The notes beneath the pieces are model-generated. The model worked only from the letters and a program-made list of their open reading frames with translations, searched no databases and had not been told where the DNA came from. A DNA stretch of 64,000 bases from Akebia trifoliata (taxonomy: Eukaryota; Streptophyta; Magnoliopsida; Ranunculales; Lardizabalaceae): contig CM030706.1 of the NCBI GenBank assembly GCA_017979445.1, positions 18,586,967-18,650,966 on the forward strand, written 5' to 3'. This document shows, one piece after another, positions 33,083 to 44,098 of the stretch. Numbering within the stretch: position 1 is the first letter of the stretch; every line of letters starts with the position of its first letter. A program made the translations under genes and the position numbers.

Positions 33083-34276
33083 AATCTGAGCATAAACTGA
33101 GCATAAACTGAGCATAATTCCAAGAAAACCCTTGGCGGCATCTGAGCATAGTTCCGAGAAAACCCTCGGCGGCATCTGAGCATAGTTTCGAGAAAATCCT
33201 CGGCGGCATCTGAGCGTAATTCCAAGAAAACCCTTGGCGGCATCTGAGCATAGTTCCGAGAAAACCCTCGGCGGCATCTGAGCATAATTCCAAGAAAACC
33301 CTTGGCGGCATCTGAGCATAATTCCAAGAAAACCCTTGGCGGTAACTGAGCAAAATCTAAGATAACTCTTGACGGCAACTGAGCAAAATCCAAGGGTCAA
33401 CTGAGCAAAATCCAAGATAACCCTTGGCGGCAACTGAGCAAAATCCAAGATAACCCTTGGCGGAAACTGAGCAAAATCCAAGATAACCCTTGGCGGCAAC
33501 TGGCGGAAACTGAGCAAAATCCAAGATAACCCTTGGCGGCAACTGGCGGAAACTGAGCAAAATCCAAGATAACCCTTGGCGGCATCTGAGCAGAATCCAA
33601 GATAACCCTTGGCGGCATCTGAGCAAAATCCAAGATAACCCTTGGCGGCAACTGAGCAAAATCAAAGATAACCCTTGGCGGAAACTGAGTAAAATCCAAA
33701 ATAACCCTTGGCGGCAACTGAGCAAAATCCAAGATAACCCTTGGCGGCAACTGAGCAAAATCCAAGATAACCCTTGGTGGCATTTGAGCAAATCCAAGAT
33801 AACCCTTGGCGGAAACTGAGCAAAATCCAAGATAACCCTTGGCGGCAACTGAGCAAAATCCAAGATAACCCTTGGCGGCATCTGAGCAAAATCCAAGATA
33901 ACCCTTGGCGGAAACTGAGCAAAATCCAAGATAACCCTTGGCGGCAACTGAGCAAAATCCAAGATAACCCTTGGCGGCATCTGAGCAAAATCCAAGATAA
34001 CCCTTGGCGGAAACTGAGCAAAATCAAAGATAACCCTTGGCGGCAACTGAGCAAAATCCAAGATAACCCTTGGCGGCATCTGAGCAAAATCCAAGATAAA
34101 ATCCAAGATAACCCTTGGCGGCATCTGAGCAAAATCCAAGATAAAATCCAAGATAACCTTTGGCGGAAACTGAGCAAAATCCAAGATCCCTTGGCGGTAA
34201 CTGAGCAAAATCCAAGATCCCTTGGCGGTAACTGAGCAAAATCCAAGTTAATCCTTGGCAGCAACTGAGCAAAATT
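33083..34276. repeat. 33-bp tandem array with 99-bp higher-order unit
   Basis: About 35 copies. The left part (33083-33350) has TGAGCATAATTCCAAGAAAACCC-type units of ~34 bp. The rest has TGAGCAAAATCCAAGATAAC followed by CCTTGGCGG and one of three endings (AAAC, CAAC, CATC). From about 33795 to 34090 the three endings rotate regularly, a 99-bp higher-order repeat. The unit is 33 bp (11 codons), so long open frames appear on both strands by arithmetic; they are not genes. Position next to the 3' LTR matches the tandem-repeat-prone 3' UTR known for Tat/Ogre elements. Confidence 0.95.
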
Positions 34277-36020
34277 GGTGAAGGAATGAAGGACTTTTGG
34301 GAAAGAATGAATGAATTTGGAAAAGACTGATCAGAATGAATTGAATAAATCTGGAAGATACTAAATCTGGAAGAGAAATGATCGAATCCAGGAATGATTG
34401 GATCTGGGAATACCATATTAGTTGATCTCTGGACACAGTCAAATGTGAGATCCGAAGTGCTTTTGTTTGAACCTCAAGGATTTATCCAAAAGTTTTATGA
34501 ATTTAAAACCTGAGTTTTTATTTCTTTTGAACCTCAAGAGTTTTTTAAAGAACTGTTATCAAGAGGGTAACATTAAGTTTGGAGTTCTCATTATCTTTTA
34601 GGATTAACATTGCTCAAAAACAAAATGTCCCTAGTTTGACAATAAACATGGCATTGAACACATCATTAAAAAATGCCCCTAGTATAAGGGGGAGAATTAC
34701 ATATTTAGAGGAAAAAGAAAAATGCCCCTTGTATGAAGATTTGAAATATTTGATTACTACAAGCGCAATAAAGATCCAACTTTTAATTTTGATTAATTTT
34801 ATTGAAGATTTTGAGTCAGGCTCAAGAAAACAAAATATTTCCTTTTGAGACTCATCATAGAATTCACCCTTCTCTCCATTGGTTCACTTGGGGAAGTAAG
34901 AATTTTCAGATCGATCATAGACAAGATACTTGTGGCGTCTGAATCTATTCCTGGTTTAAGCTGAGTATTGAACTTGATGATTCGAACTTCTGATGTTTCA
35001 TCTCGGGCCGCTTTCAGCTTGGGATTTTCTTCTATTTTTCTTTATTGCTCTAACTTTTGCCTAGATCGCCTTTTCAGGTTTTCAATCTAGCGAGCTTGCT
35101 CTAGCTTTTGCCTAGATCGCCTTTTCAGGTTTTCAATCTAGCGAGCTCTTTCTTTTTTCTTTGCTTTGATTGTTGCCAAAATTGTCCTTTCAGATTTTCA
35201 ACCTTGCGAGCTTGCCTTAATTTTTGCCTAAGTCGCCCCTTTCCGGGTTTTCAACTTAGCAGGCTTCTTCATTTTTTTTTTATCTTTTTCTTCTCTTCTG
35301 AAGTTCTAGAATTACTGTCTGATCATGCTTCGCTACCCTCCTTGACTTTTTCACACGGTACTTAGGAGGACTTTTATAGGTAGGCTTGGGACTAGGCATA
35401 AAAAGAAAGGAATTTTGAGGCTCAAAAACCCAAATGCCCCTTGTGTGGCATTTCATTTAAAAAATTTTCTTGAACTTTCTTCCCCATTTTTGATGATATT
35501 TCTTTTTCTTTTGAATTTTTTTTCTTTTTAAATTTTTCCTTTCTCGGGGAATCTATATATATTTTTTTATTTTGATGTGGTCGGGCCTGAAGTAACTTCT
35601 CAGGTTGCCTACGTACCCCAAATTTTTGGGATCAGACCAAAACGTAGTTCAAATTTTCCCTCCCCTAGGTTAGGTGATCGGGCTGAGAAAGAAAAAGGCA
35701 TCATTTTTTTTTAAAAGGCTGCAAAGGGCTGAGAAAGGAGATAATGAATTGGGTAGTAGGAAAATTAATTCGGCCAAAGATGGCCTTCTTAAATATAGTA
35801 CCATTTGATTCGGTCAAGGTTGGTTGACTCTAGTAGTTCACTTCTTGAAGTCTGACGACTTTTCCAGACAGTATTTTCTTAATGAATGAATTTCTCCAAT
35901 TGGGTTCAGACTTTCTCCTATAGTCGAGGAGGAGTGTTCAATTTTCTTTGAAGTCTGATAGTTAAATCATTGACCTGTAAATGATGAGCTTTGACCTTTT
36001 TGTCAAATGCACGGGTGACT
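34277..36020 (-). other. 3' UTR of element D, distal part
   Basis: No gene. Contains four imperfect units of GCCTAGATCGCCTTTTCAGG-TTTTCAA (35050-35260). It also has the conserved GCCTGAAGTAACTTCTCAGG ... CTACGTACCCCAA segment (35589-35670) shared with element B. Confidence 0.65.
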
Positions 36021-36024
36021 CTTC

Positions 36025-36470
36025 TTAGATAAGCTTGCACATGGTACAGGGCTTTAACTCGTTTTCTTCGATCAAGTTTAATTCTTCATACTGCTGACGA
36101 ACCCAATCTGTTTCTACCAAATGATTTTCCAACAAGACACTGAGAGACGAAATTTCCATTTCAACTGGCAAGACTGTTTCCATGCCATATACTAAGGAGT
36201 AGGGAGTAGCTCCAGTAGAGGATCGAATTGAAGTTCGATATGTCCATAGCGTGAATGATAATTTTTCTAACCAATCTCGATGTGATTGACACATTTTCCT
36301 GATGATAGTCTTGACACTCTTACTAACTGCTTCAACCGTTCCATTGATCTAAGGACGGTAGGGGGATGATTTGTGCTTCCGGATCTTCAACTTTAAACAT
36401 AGATTAATGATTTATGCTTTGAAGTACGACCCATTATCAGAGATTAGTTCAAAAGGTACCCCCATATCGA
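36025..36470 (-). pseudogene. int: Integrase core fragment, element D
   Basis: The minus strand reads FELISDNGSYFKA (36430-36460, with the catalytic Asp), then NGTVEAVSKSVKTI (Glu, 36330), then CQSHRDWLEKLSFTLWTYRTS and STGATPYSLVYGMETVLPVEME. Stops fall between these parts. The zinc module and the first catalytic Asp are missing, so only the second half of integrase remains. Confidence 0.8.
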
Positions 36471-37269
36471 CTGATAATATGTGATTTGAAACTCAAGATG
36501 TAGTAAGGATAGTGCTGATACATTTTATAACATCTTCTTTAATTCCATCGATATAGACGAGTATCTATTCCGTGTTGAACAACACCCAAGCTTGTACCTA
36601 ACATACCCTCATATGATCACACGAACAAGTCTTTTGAAATTTCTGAGTAAATTCATTATCCCCTCGTGTTCCTTTCGGGATAAGATGATTTCTATTTGAA
36701 TCTCTTTAGGAATTATTTTTTGTTTCGAGGTCAAAGACCTTTCCTTTCTCGATTAAAGGTTGAGCCCGACTCTTATCTTCTTGTTCAGAAACGAAATCTA
36801 TCAAATTATTAGTTAATTCGTTAATGTGCTCGAGGTATTCAAAAATTTCTTTTATCCGATCAATTTTAGATGGGGCAACAGACACCTCTATAGACTCGAT
36901 GAACTAACTTGACTCAAAAGGAAAGAGTAGACTCAATCTAAGGAAGACATGACCTTGCTGAAAAAAGGGACTCGAGCTAATCCAAATGACTCATGAAAAC
37001 TCAAAATGAGTACTCACACGAGTTTGATTAGGACTGAGGACTGAGATATTGCTTATAACCGGTAGGATTGAAGTACTATGATCTTTAAAGAACAACTGGA
37101 CGATGTTGAGGTCATTTCTGACTGTTGATTTGATATTGACGTTTACTTTAACTGACCAGATTTACAACCCTAGCTAGACGATGGATGATTGAGCTTAGAC
37201 ACAATGATAACCCTTAAACCTCTTTGAAGGTGAATTTAACCAACTTCAGTGTCACCCCCTTAATAACAT
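36471..37269 (-). other. Deleted pol/gag region of element D
   Basis: Contains only a trace of the RT leader (36590-36750, matching 30310-30420 in element C and 19210-19290 in B). No RT, protease or gag motif seen. The deletion joins the RT leader to the integrase core. Confidence 0.55.
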
Positions 37270-37885
37270 TTTAAATGAACCCTGAGATTTTATTGAATTT
37301 TGTGCACCAATCCATTAAATAATTCATTAATGTAATGATTATTCAGAAAAATAATTTTATTCCACTTTTGAAAAATATTGACAAATAATGTTTTCATTGA
37401 ATAACAACTTCCACAAACATATTTCAATAATTTTTCATGCAAAAATATATTTTGTAAATCATTTTTTTTTGAAAAATATTTTTTTTTTTTTTCTTTTTTT
37501 TAGAAAACATTTTCTTTTAGAAAAAAATTTGGGAAAACATTTCCTTTTAAAAATCTTATTCTTCTGGAAAATATTTCACTTTTGAAAAGCATTTCTCTTC
37601 TGAAAAATATTTTTCTTCTGGAAAATATTTTTCTTCTTTTAAAATAGGTTTAAAATCCGAATCAGGAAGAAGTTTGAATTTCATTTTGATTCAAATGGCT
37701 CGGCCCATAATGATCGTTGGATCGAGATGGACTGGGTCATTATTGTAAAAGAATGGATTCTTTATTGGGTCGGTGCACCCATTTTAATTTTCAAAAACAA
37801 CATTTGATCCTTGAGGACAATCATACACTCTGATCTACACCATTCACATCACTCACATACATTCATCAATCAACAGGCTCCATTT
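37270..37885 (-). other. ORF1 flanks with ORF1 missing, element D
   Basis: 37275-37420 matches the sequence just left of ORF1 in A (4278-4405). 37640-37830 matches the sequence just right of it (5690-5850). In between are only T-rich GAAAAATATTTTTCTTCTG units. ORF1 has been removed almost exactly. Confidence 0.7.
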
Positions 37886-38660
37886 AATAAACAACCCGGG
37901 AACACCCACGATAAGTTCGAGTCGTGACCTACTGGGAAGGTTTCTAGACTCTAAGCTTACTACGTGCAATGCATTTTTATCTGGCCACTCTTGCCCAAGC
38001 ACACCTATATACCTTTCGATACGTGGTGACTTGGTTTGATATACCGTATAGGTGATAATCTAAAACCTCAATTCACTTCTCTGAAGCCAAAAACAGCCAG
38101 TTTGATCTCCAGTTGAGAGGTGGCGCACAATGCTGAGCAAGGGCCCACTTAAATACCTCTCGTCTAGAATAGACGTAGTCTATCCCCCTCGTACAGTAGG
38201 GTACAGCGGGGCAAGATCTTGCTTAGGCACCGGTTTTGACCAAGAAGTGCAATTGATATACTTAGATTATCTTTTATACCTACAGGGTACAAGTCAAGAG
38301 TTGTAGCTTTCATAAATGGTTTGGCATCCCACAAGGGGACCGACCACGTACTAGTACTACGTTGGTAATCGGGACATGTGACTGTGTGGCTCACAATAGG
38401 TCAAAGGCTCAGGTCACTCCAGCTTGGGTGCATCAATACATCTCTCAGAATCACCTGATTAGATGGTATTGATGCCCCAGTTTGATATACCCTAAGGTAC
38501 GTGACTGGAGTTGTGGTTTTCATGAATGACGTCGCATCTCCGAAGAGATCGGGCCACGCACTAGTGCCACGTTGGCTATATAGGACGTGTAAGTGTGCAA
38601 AACAGTAAACGTGCATGTGGTGTGTGCAAAACAGGGTGGGGTGTGCCCGGGGCCTTTTTC
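37886..38660 (-). other. 5' leader of element D
   Basis: Close match to 5890-6690 in element A, including both ~100-bp duplicated copies (about 38290-38390 and 38500-38600). Confidence 0.8.
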
Positions 38661-39040
38661 AAACACATGGGCCCATGGGCCAGATTATGTCATCACATAT
38701 GGATATCAAATGAATATTGATCAAGAAAATAATACAAAACCCATCACATCGAAATTAAGATGAAAGCAAACACATCACAAATATATCTGTAGAGATCATG
38801 GCACATTATATGGGCATATAACACAAATAATAATTAATCTGATCCAACATTAAAAAGCCCATAAATTTGTTGTCTATGGTCTAATCAAGGGTTATTTTTG
38901 GGTGATCCAAAATAAATCGAGATTCCAATAGATGTTACATTGATGATAGAATGACAATGGTTGAGATGAGCTCACTCTCAGGAACATTAATTGTGCTAAC
39001 ATTAGATAAATTCGAATTTTCTGTGAATTTGGAAAATACA
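38661..39040. other. Leader spacer, element D
   Basis: AT-rich, no gene or repeat recognised. Confidence 0.5.
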
Positions 39041-39790
39041 ATCCGAACTTACATCGATGATATCTAAGGCTCCCGATAACGAAATCGAGTGAACTCAAGT
39101 TTTAAATTAATCTACTCGATGAGATCTACATTTTATTAATAGGTGCCTAGACTTAATTCTTAACAGAATGTTCTGTAAAAACGTTTTAACGTTGCTGTCC
39201 CAACCTTCATTCAGAAACAATTCCAGATTTACAGATTGAACTTGCATCGATGATATCTAAGGCTTCTGATAACGAAATCGAGTGAACTCAGGTTCTAAAT
39301 TAATCTACTCGATGAGATCTACGTTTTACTAAAGGTTCCAAACTTAATTCTCACTAGAATATTCTGTGAAAAGGTTTTAACATTGCTGTCCCAACTTTCA
39401 TTCAGCAACAATTCCAGATTTACAGATTGAACTTGCATCGATGATATCTAAGGCTTTCGATAATGAAATTGAGTGAACTCAGATTCTAAATTAATCTACT
39501 CGATGAGATCTAAGTTTTATTAAAGGTTCCCAGACTTAATTCTCACTAAAATATTTTGTAAAAAAGTTTTAACATTGCTGTCCCAACTTTCATTCAACAA
39601 CAATTCCAGATTTACAGATTGAACTTGCATCGATGATATCTAAGGCTTCCGATAACGAAATTGAGTGAACTCAAGTTCTAAATTAATCTACTCGATGAGA
39701 TCTACGTTTTATTAAGAAGTTCCTAGACTTAATTCTCACTAGAATATTTTGTAAAAACGTTTTAACATTACTGTCCCAACCTTCATCATT
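39041..39790. repeat. 191-bp tandem repeat, about four copies (element D leader)
   Basis: Units start with CATCGATGATATCTAAGGC at 39052, 39245, 39435 and 39628. They continue through ACGAAAT(C/T)GAGTGAACTCA, AATTAATCTACTCGATGAGA and TTTAACATTGCTGTCCCAAC. The period is 190-193 bp. Not seen in elements A, B or C. Confidence 0.92.
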
Positions 39791-40019
39791 CCATCATTTT
39801 CATATGTCAATTTGAATCTTTCATTATTTAGGGGTCATCAAAAAGTGATCCTTAATTGGAAAAAAAATGCAATACCCAAAATCATCTACAATCAAGACAA
39901 AAAAAATAAATAAACAGAAAAAATAAATAAAATAAATCCAACTAAATAAAAAAAAAAAAAACTAGGTCATCTTGGCAATGCTTCCATACTTGGGGTTTTT
40001 CAAGTTTGATCCTCAATAG

Positions 40020-40038
40020 TCCCCAGTGGAGTCCCCAC
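40020..40038 (-). promoter_or_regulatory. Primer-binding site, element D (tRNA-Arg-like)
   Basis: The minus strand reads GTGGGGACTCCACTGGGGAC next to the 5' LTR. Compared with the complement of a plant tRNA-Arg 3' end (TGGCGACTCGACTGGGGA) it differs at about two positions. A tRNA-Arg primer is an established Ogre feature. Confidence 0.7.
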
Positions 40039-41880
40039 TGAAAGCGCCCTCGATCCGTAGGGTGCGCGGATCCGCTTTTGACCCTTGAGGTTTGGGAGTC
40101 GCCACCTAGTTATTATGGTCTAGGAACCAAACTGACTCTAAAACGGATAAAAACTAATCTACTACAGAAAATCTGAATCCGGGGATCATGTTACGGGGTT
40201 GGAAGGTGTTAGGCACCAACCCCGCCCGGCCATTGCCGGTCTCTACTTATCCCAAATAAATCTACATCGCTAATGACAAACCTAGATTAAAAAATAATAA
40301 TAAAAAACTTACCTTCGATCTGCAAAAGTGTTATTCCCTCAGATCTGGTGAAAACGGCTCCTTGTACCGTATTCCTTACTTCGTTCTATCTCCGAATCTG
40401 ATTCCTGATCTCCGAGGTAAGGTATTTCCTTCTTGGATCTGGGTGCTTTGAATTTGTTGTGGATTTTTAGGATGTTTTTGAGAGGTTTTTGGGTGTTTTT
40501 TAGGCTAAAATCGGAGTTGGGGTGTTAGGGAAGGAGTTTGGGCTCCAAAATTAGGGTTTTGGAGAGGTTGTGGAGGCTTCTTCACCTACTTTTTCTAGGA
40601 TTTTTTCTTTGATACGAAAATAGGGTGTGGAGGCTCCTATTTATGAAGTTTTTAGAAGCATTTGGGTTTGATTAGGGTTTCTTTTAGGGTTTCAATTAGG
40701 GTTTTGACTTAGTCTTTAGGGTTTTAGGGTTTTGACTTTAGTCTTATGAGATTGACTTGATTAGTTTAGATTAGGGTTTTGATTTAGGGTTTTGACCTTA
40801 GTCTTATGAGATTGACTTGATTAATTTAGATTAGGGTTTTGATTTAGGGTTTTGACCTTAGTCTTATGAGATTGACTCGATTAGTTTAGATTAGGGTTTT
40901 GATTTAGGGTTTTGACCTTAGTCTTATGAGATTGACTCGATTAGTTTAGATTAGGGTTTTGATTTAGGATTTTGACTTTAGTCTTATGAGATTGACTTTA
41001 ATACTTGACTCTAGTCTTACTTAATTGACTTTAATTTTGACTTTAGTCTTATTTGATTGACTTTAATATCTTGACTTTAGTCTTGCTTGATTGACTTTAA
41101 ATTTTTGGAGAACCCCCCTCTATTATATCTTTGATTCTTTGGACCCCCAAATGGAGGGGTCCTTAAAGAAATATCTTGCGAACCATCAACAATTTTTCTT
41201 GAAAGCCTGATTGATCAATTTTTTGGTTTAAATTTTATAATTAATTTTATTAATGTTTCACTTTACATTATTTAATGATTTATTTATTAATTTCAAAATT
41301 TTTAATTATTAAAATTGTGAAATTACCATTTTACCCTCGGAGAGGATTTTTTACGTTTTAAGTCGTTTTTCAATGTTCCAGGATGTTTTGGAATCAGTTT
41401 TTCGTAAGGAATTCAATGGGAATGTTGGTTTTTGTCATTTATGAAGTTTTTTGTATGAAATGGTCGTGAACTTTATGAGGGGTATTTTCGTAATTTTGTC
41501 AAATTTTATGAAAATTGGCGAAGTGGTTTACTTGGTTTCGATTTGTTGTTTTATGTGTTTGAGTGGATTTTCCTAAGCGTAATGCAGGCTGTAGGGTTGT
41601 TTTGATGTTAGGGGTATTTTGGTAATTTGGTCATTTTTAGTGATTTTTATCGTGAAGCTTCTTTTTGGTTTGCAGGATGATGATTTCTATGTTTCTGGGG
41701 TAGTATTTTCCTAGCGTAGCGTGATTTCTAAGTTTTGTCAGTTCGAGATACCTCATCCGGATTTCTGAAACATATCTGGTAACAAAATAAAGCATTGGAA
41801 TAGACATCAATCATTGGGAACCTTTGCGATCGGGTTGACGAATTGATTAATCAGGCGGATGCAAAAATGGGGTGTCTACA
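40039..41880 (-). repeat. 5' LTR of element D (1842 bp)
   Basis: Partner of 30968-32810, same ends, same 60-bp repeats (cycle marks CTTATGAGA near 40744, 40804, 40864, 40924, 40984). Scattered differences include the U5 palindrome (GATCCGTA instead of GATCCGCG) and the TATA box (CATAAATA). Confidence 0.92.
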
Positions 41881-42870
41881 GTTGGGTGATTTGGTCGGTG
41901 GTTCGGAGATAACCATTATCGCTGATTGATCTTTGTTAAGTTGGGGCATAGTCCGTCCCAAGCTTGGTGGGATGATGACTGATGCCCAGTCAATGCCAGT
42001 GGGGAAGGGTGATTCTTTCTCTTGACTGGTGGTGATTTCCACCTTGGTGGGTTCTAGAGCGATCTCTGATAGACTTTCATTGGAATCCCTATTGAATAGG
42101 ATATCAAATGCCCTCTACGAAGGATGGTCGGGACTCAACAACAGAGTTTTCTTGAATGTGCAGAGGTTTGAAACTTACTGTTCTCGACTTTCTGGTTGGT
42201 TTTGTTAGCAATGGTTCTGATAGACAGTCAGGTCTGACCTGAGATTTTTGAAAGCTGACACTGATATGAGGAACTCTGCCCAGATTCCAGACATTCGTTC
42301 CCGATTTTGCTTTCTCGCTAGTTGAAGTTCTTTCTTCTTATCATTCATTTCTGTTATATCCTTTTTCGTGGGCCTAAACCCCAAATCGAAATTAGAAGTG
42401 TGCATTTTTACTTTGACTGGCGTAGCTTTCCCTTTTCCTCCCTGTCCCAATCCTTGTCTGGGTCGGTAACCTGCTCTCTTCAAAACCCGTTCGATCATCA
42501 GATTTGCCCTTGATAACTCTGTTTTCTTCTTCTCTTTCCCCTTTTCAACATAATTAACTGCAGCGAATTGATAGGAGTGGTATAGCGCTTTGTCCTTCGT
42601 CATCTCAACGTCGATAAAGGGAACGTCTGGAGCTCCCCCGATTGGAATCAGGTTTTTTACTAGTACAAAAATCATCCTTACCCCATGAAAAATTTGACTC
42701 TTTAGTGCAAAGAGGAAGGCACTGCCCCAGCAATATGGATCCATGGCCTGCCTAGCAGTAAGTTGAAGGTTGTTAGTATTTCCATGACCTCGAATGTTAC
42801 CTCGAAGGTGCAAGGATCTATAGTAATCGGTAGGTCTACCTCTCTCAAATAATATTTTCTTGAACTGTCA
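41881..42870 (-). pseudogene. Protease-side polyprotein, downstream part (element C)
   Basis: The minus strand has GYRPRQGLGQ (G-patch-like, 42480), KVKMHTSNFDLGFRPTKKDI, a stretch GGAPDVPFIDVEMTKDK and LTARQAMDPYCWG (42740). It ends SEPPTKSPN at 41885, where D is inserted. G-patch-like segments after the protease are known in plant Tat/Ogre-type polyproteins. It carries stops and frame changes (for example near 42205). Function beyond protease linkage is unknown. Confidence 0.6.
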
Positions 42871-42875
42871 AAGCC

Positions 42876-43166
42876 TCAGACAACCTTGTTATTAGGCTTG
42901 ACATGTGACCAATCAGCATTGAGTTTTCGAAAAGTTTCAAGAGGACAAACATGAAGCGCTGAGCCATTATCAATCAGTACCCTAGCAACCATCATGCCCT
43001 TGCACATGACCATGATGTTTAATGGTTCCACGTGTCCCTGCCCTTTTGGCACGAATTCACTCTCTGTGAAGATAATAGGATTGGGGGTCATGATCTGACC
43101 TACTATATGTTCCAGCTGTGCTAGTGAAGTGGTTACAGGTACATGTGACTTTCCCAGAATTCTCAA
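42876..43166 (-). pseudogene. Retroviral-type aspartic protease, element C
   Basis: Cleaves the polyprotein. The minus strand reads MTPNPIIFTE, GHVEPLNIMVMCKG and VARVLIDNGSALHVCPL. DNG (42963-42971) stands for the D-(T/S)-G active-site triad. DNGSALNVCP-like sites are standard in this Ty3/gypsy group. The domain reads through to the end of this frame at 42876 and is followed by the broken linker. Whether the frame joined gag is obscured by frameshifts at ~43170. Confidence 0.82.
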
Positions 43167-43169
43167 TAA

Positions 43170-44098
43170 TACTTCTTAATGTTCCTCTGATTTCTGTAAA
43201 ATACCCAAAATGATCTAAGTCGGCTGCTTGTTCAGTTGGTCCACAACATTATGCTCACTCTTGCGAACGAGCTTAATGAAGTCTGCAGCTTCATTATCTG
43301 ATACCTTCACCCTCTTTTCTTTCTCGTTATTTTCATTCATTTTGCCTTTTCCTTTTACTTTTATTTTCTCTTCATATTCTGTCCCTTTTGTTGTTTATTT
43401 TATCTCTTCCCTGATGCTTACCCCTTTCATTGGTATTTTCTAACATCTCCCTACTTTTTTCATGTGACCAATGTTGGCCACCATTGCCTTCTTCATTGTC
43501 TCGACCCCTACTGACGTGGTGATGGTTGTCTTGTAGCTTTAGGGGACGGCTTGGTTAGAGCTATATGGGAATGGTTTTAGTGAACGTATGATCATTGGAA
43601 GTGGATTAGATTTTACATTAAGAATGAGGGATGGTGGTGATGATTTGTATGTGGTGGTGATAGGAGTAGCTACTTGAGGAGTTGATAAAGTGTAGGGGAT
43701 GACGAGTGGTGGTCTAGTGGATGAAGTGTAAGGTATGTGAAGGGGGGTCGAGCTGTATTTTGGGAACTTGGCAATGCATAAGGTATGATGAGAAGTGGTC
43801 GAGTGGTAGCATTGGGATCTTGATGAATAGGATGGAGGGTGAGGTTGGCCATTCTGAGTTGTAGATGTGAATGTTGAGATGAGTTGGACGCATATTGGTT
43901 GACAGTGTTGATTATTGGTGTTTCAGGTCCCTGAGTAAAATGGATTCTGATTTTCGATCCCATAAGAACTATCAAAGCAGATGGATTATAATCAAGTTCC
44001 CCGTGAATGACATTTACCCTGTACCCACTTCCCTTTCCATTGTGAGTAGGCAGGGGGTTTTGATTGATGTTCTGTTGTTGGAGTGGGTTGGAAGGTCC
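43170..44098 (-). pseudogene. Gag-protease linker of element C
   Basis: Collinear with element A 240-1095. The minus strand has repeated RPPLIIPY-like proline-rich units (43670-43975) and PNHSP-type fragments. Interrupted at 44098 by a solo LTR. Confidence 0.6.

Larger units (their letters stand above)
30968..41880 (-). mobile_element. Element D: full-length non-autonomous Ogre-like element
   Basis: 10,913 bp flanked by the TSD GTTGG (30963-30967 and 41881-41885). Both LTRs are present: 30968-32810 and 40039-41880. The right one is the 5' LTR, because a primer site lies to its left and a polypurine tract to the right of the left LTR. The internal 7.2 kb holds leader sequence, traces of RT leader and integrase, and tandem arrays, but no ORF1, gag, protease or RT. 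In the first ~340 bases the two LTRs differ at roughly one base in fifty. D sits in the protease-RT region of element C. Confidence 0.92.

Noticed and set aside
33357..34264. Long open frames (up to 283 codons, minus; 153 codons, plus) with 11-residue repeats such as LPPRVILDFAQ
   Set aside because: The repeat unit is 33 bp, a multiple of three, so frames without a stop in one unit stay open on both strands. No start context, no known family and strong shifting between frames.
33083..34276. CRISPR-like direct repeats
   Set aside because: Units are adjacent with no unique spacers, and the DNA is plant nuclear.
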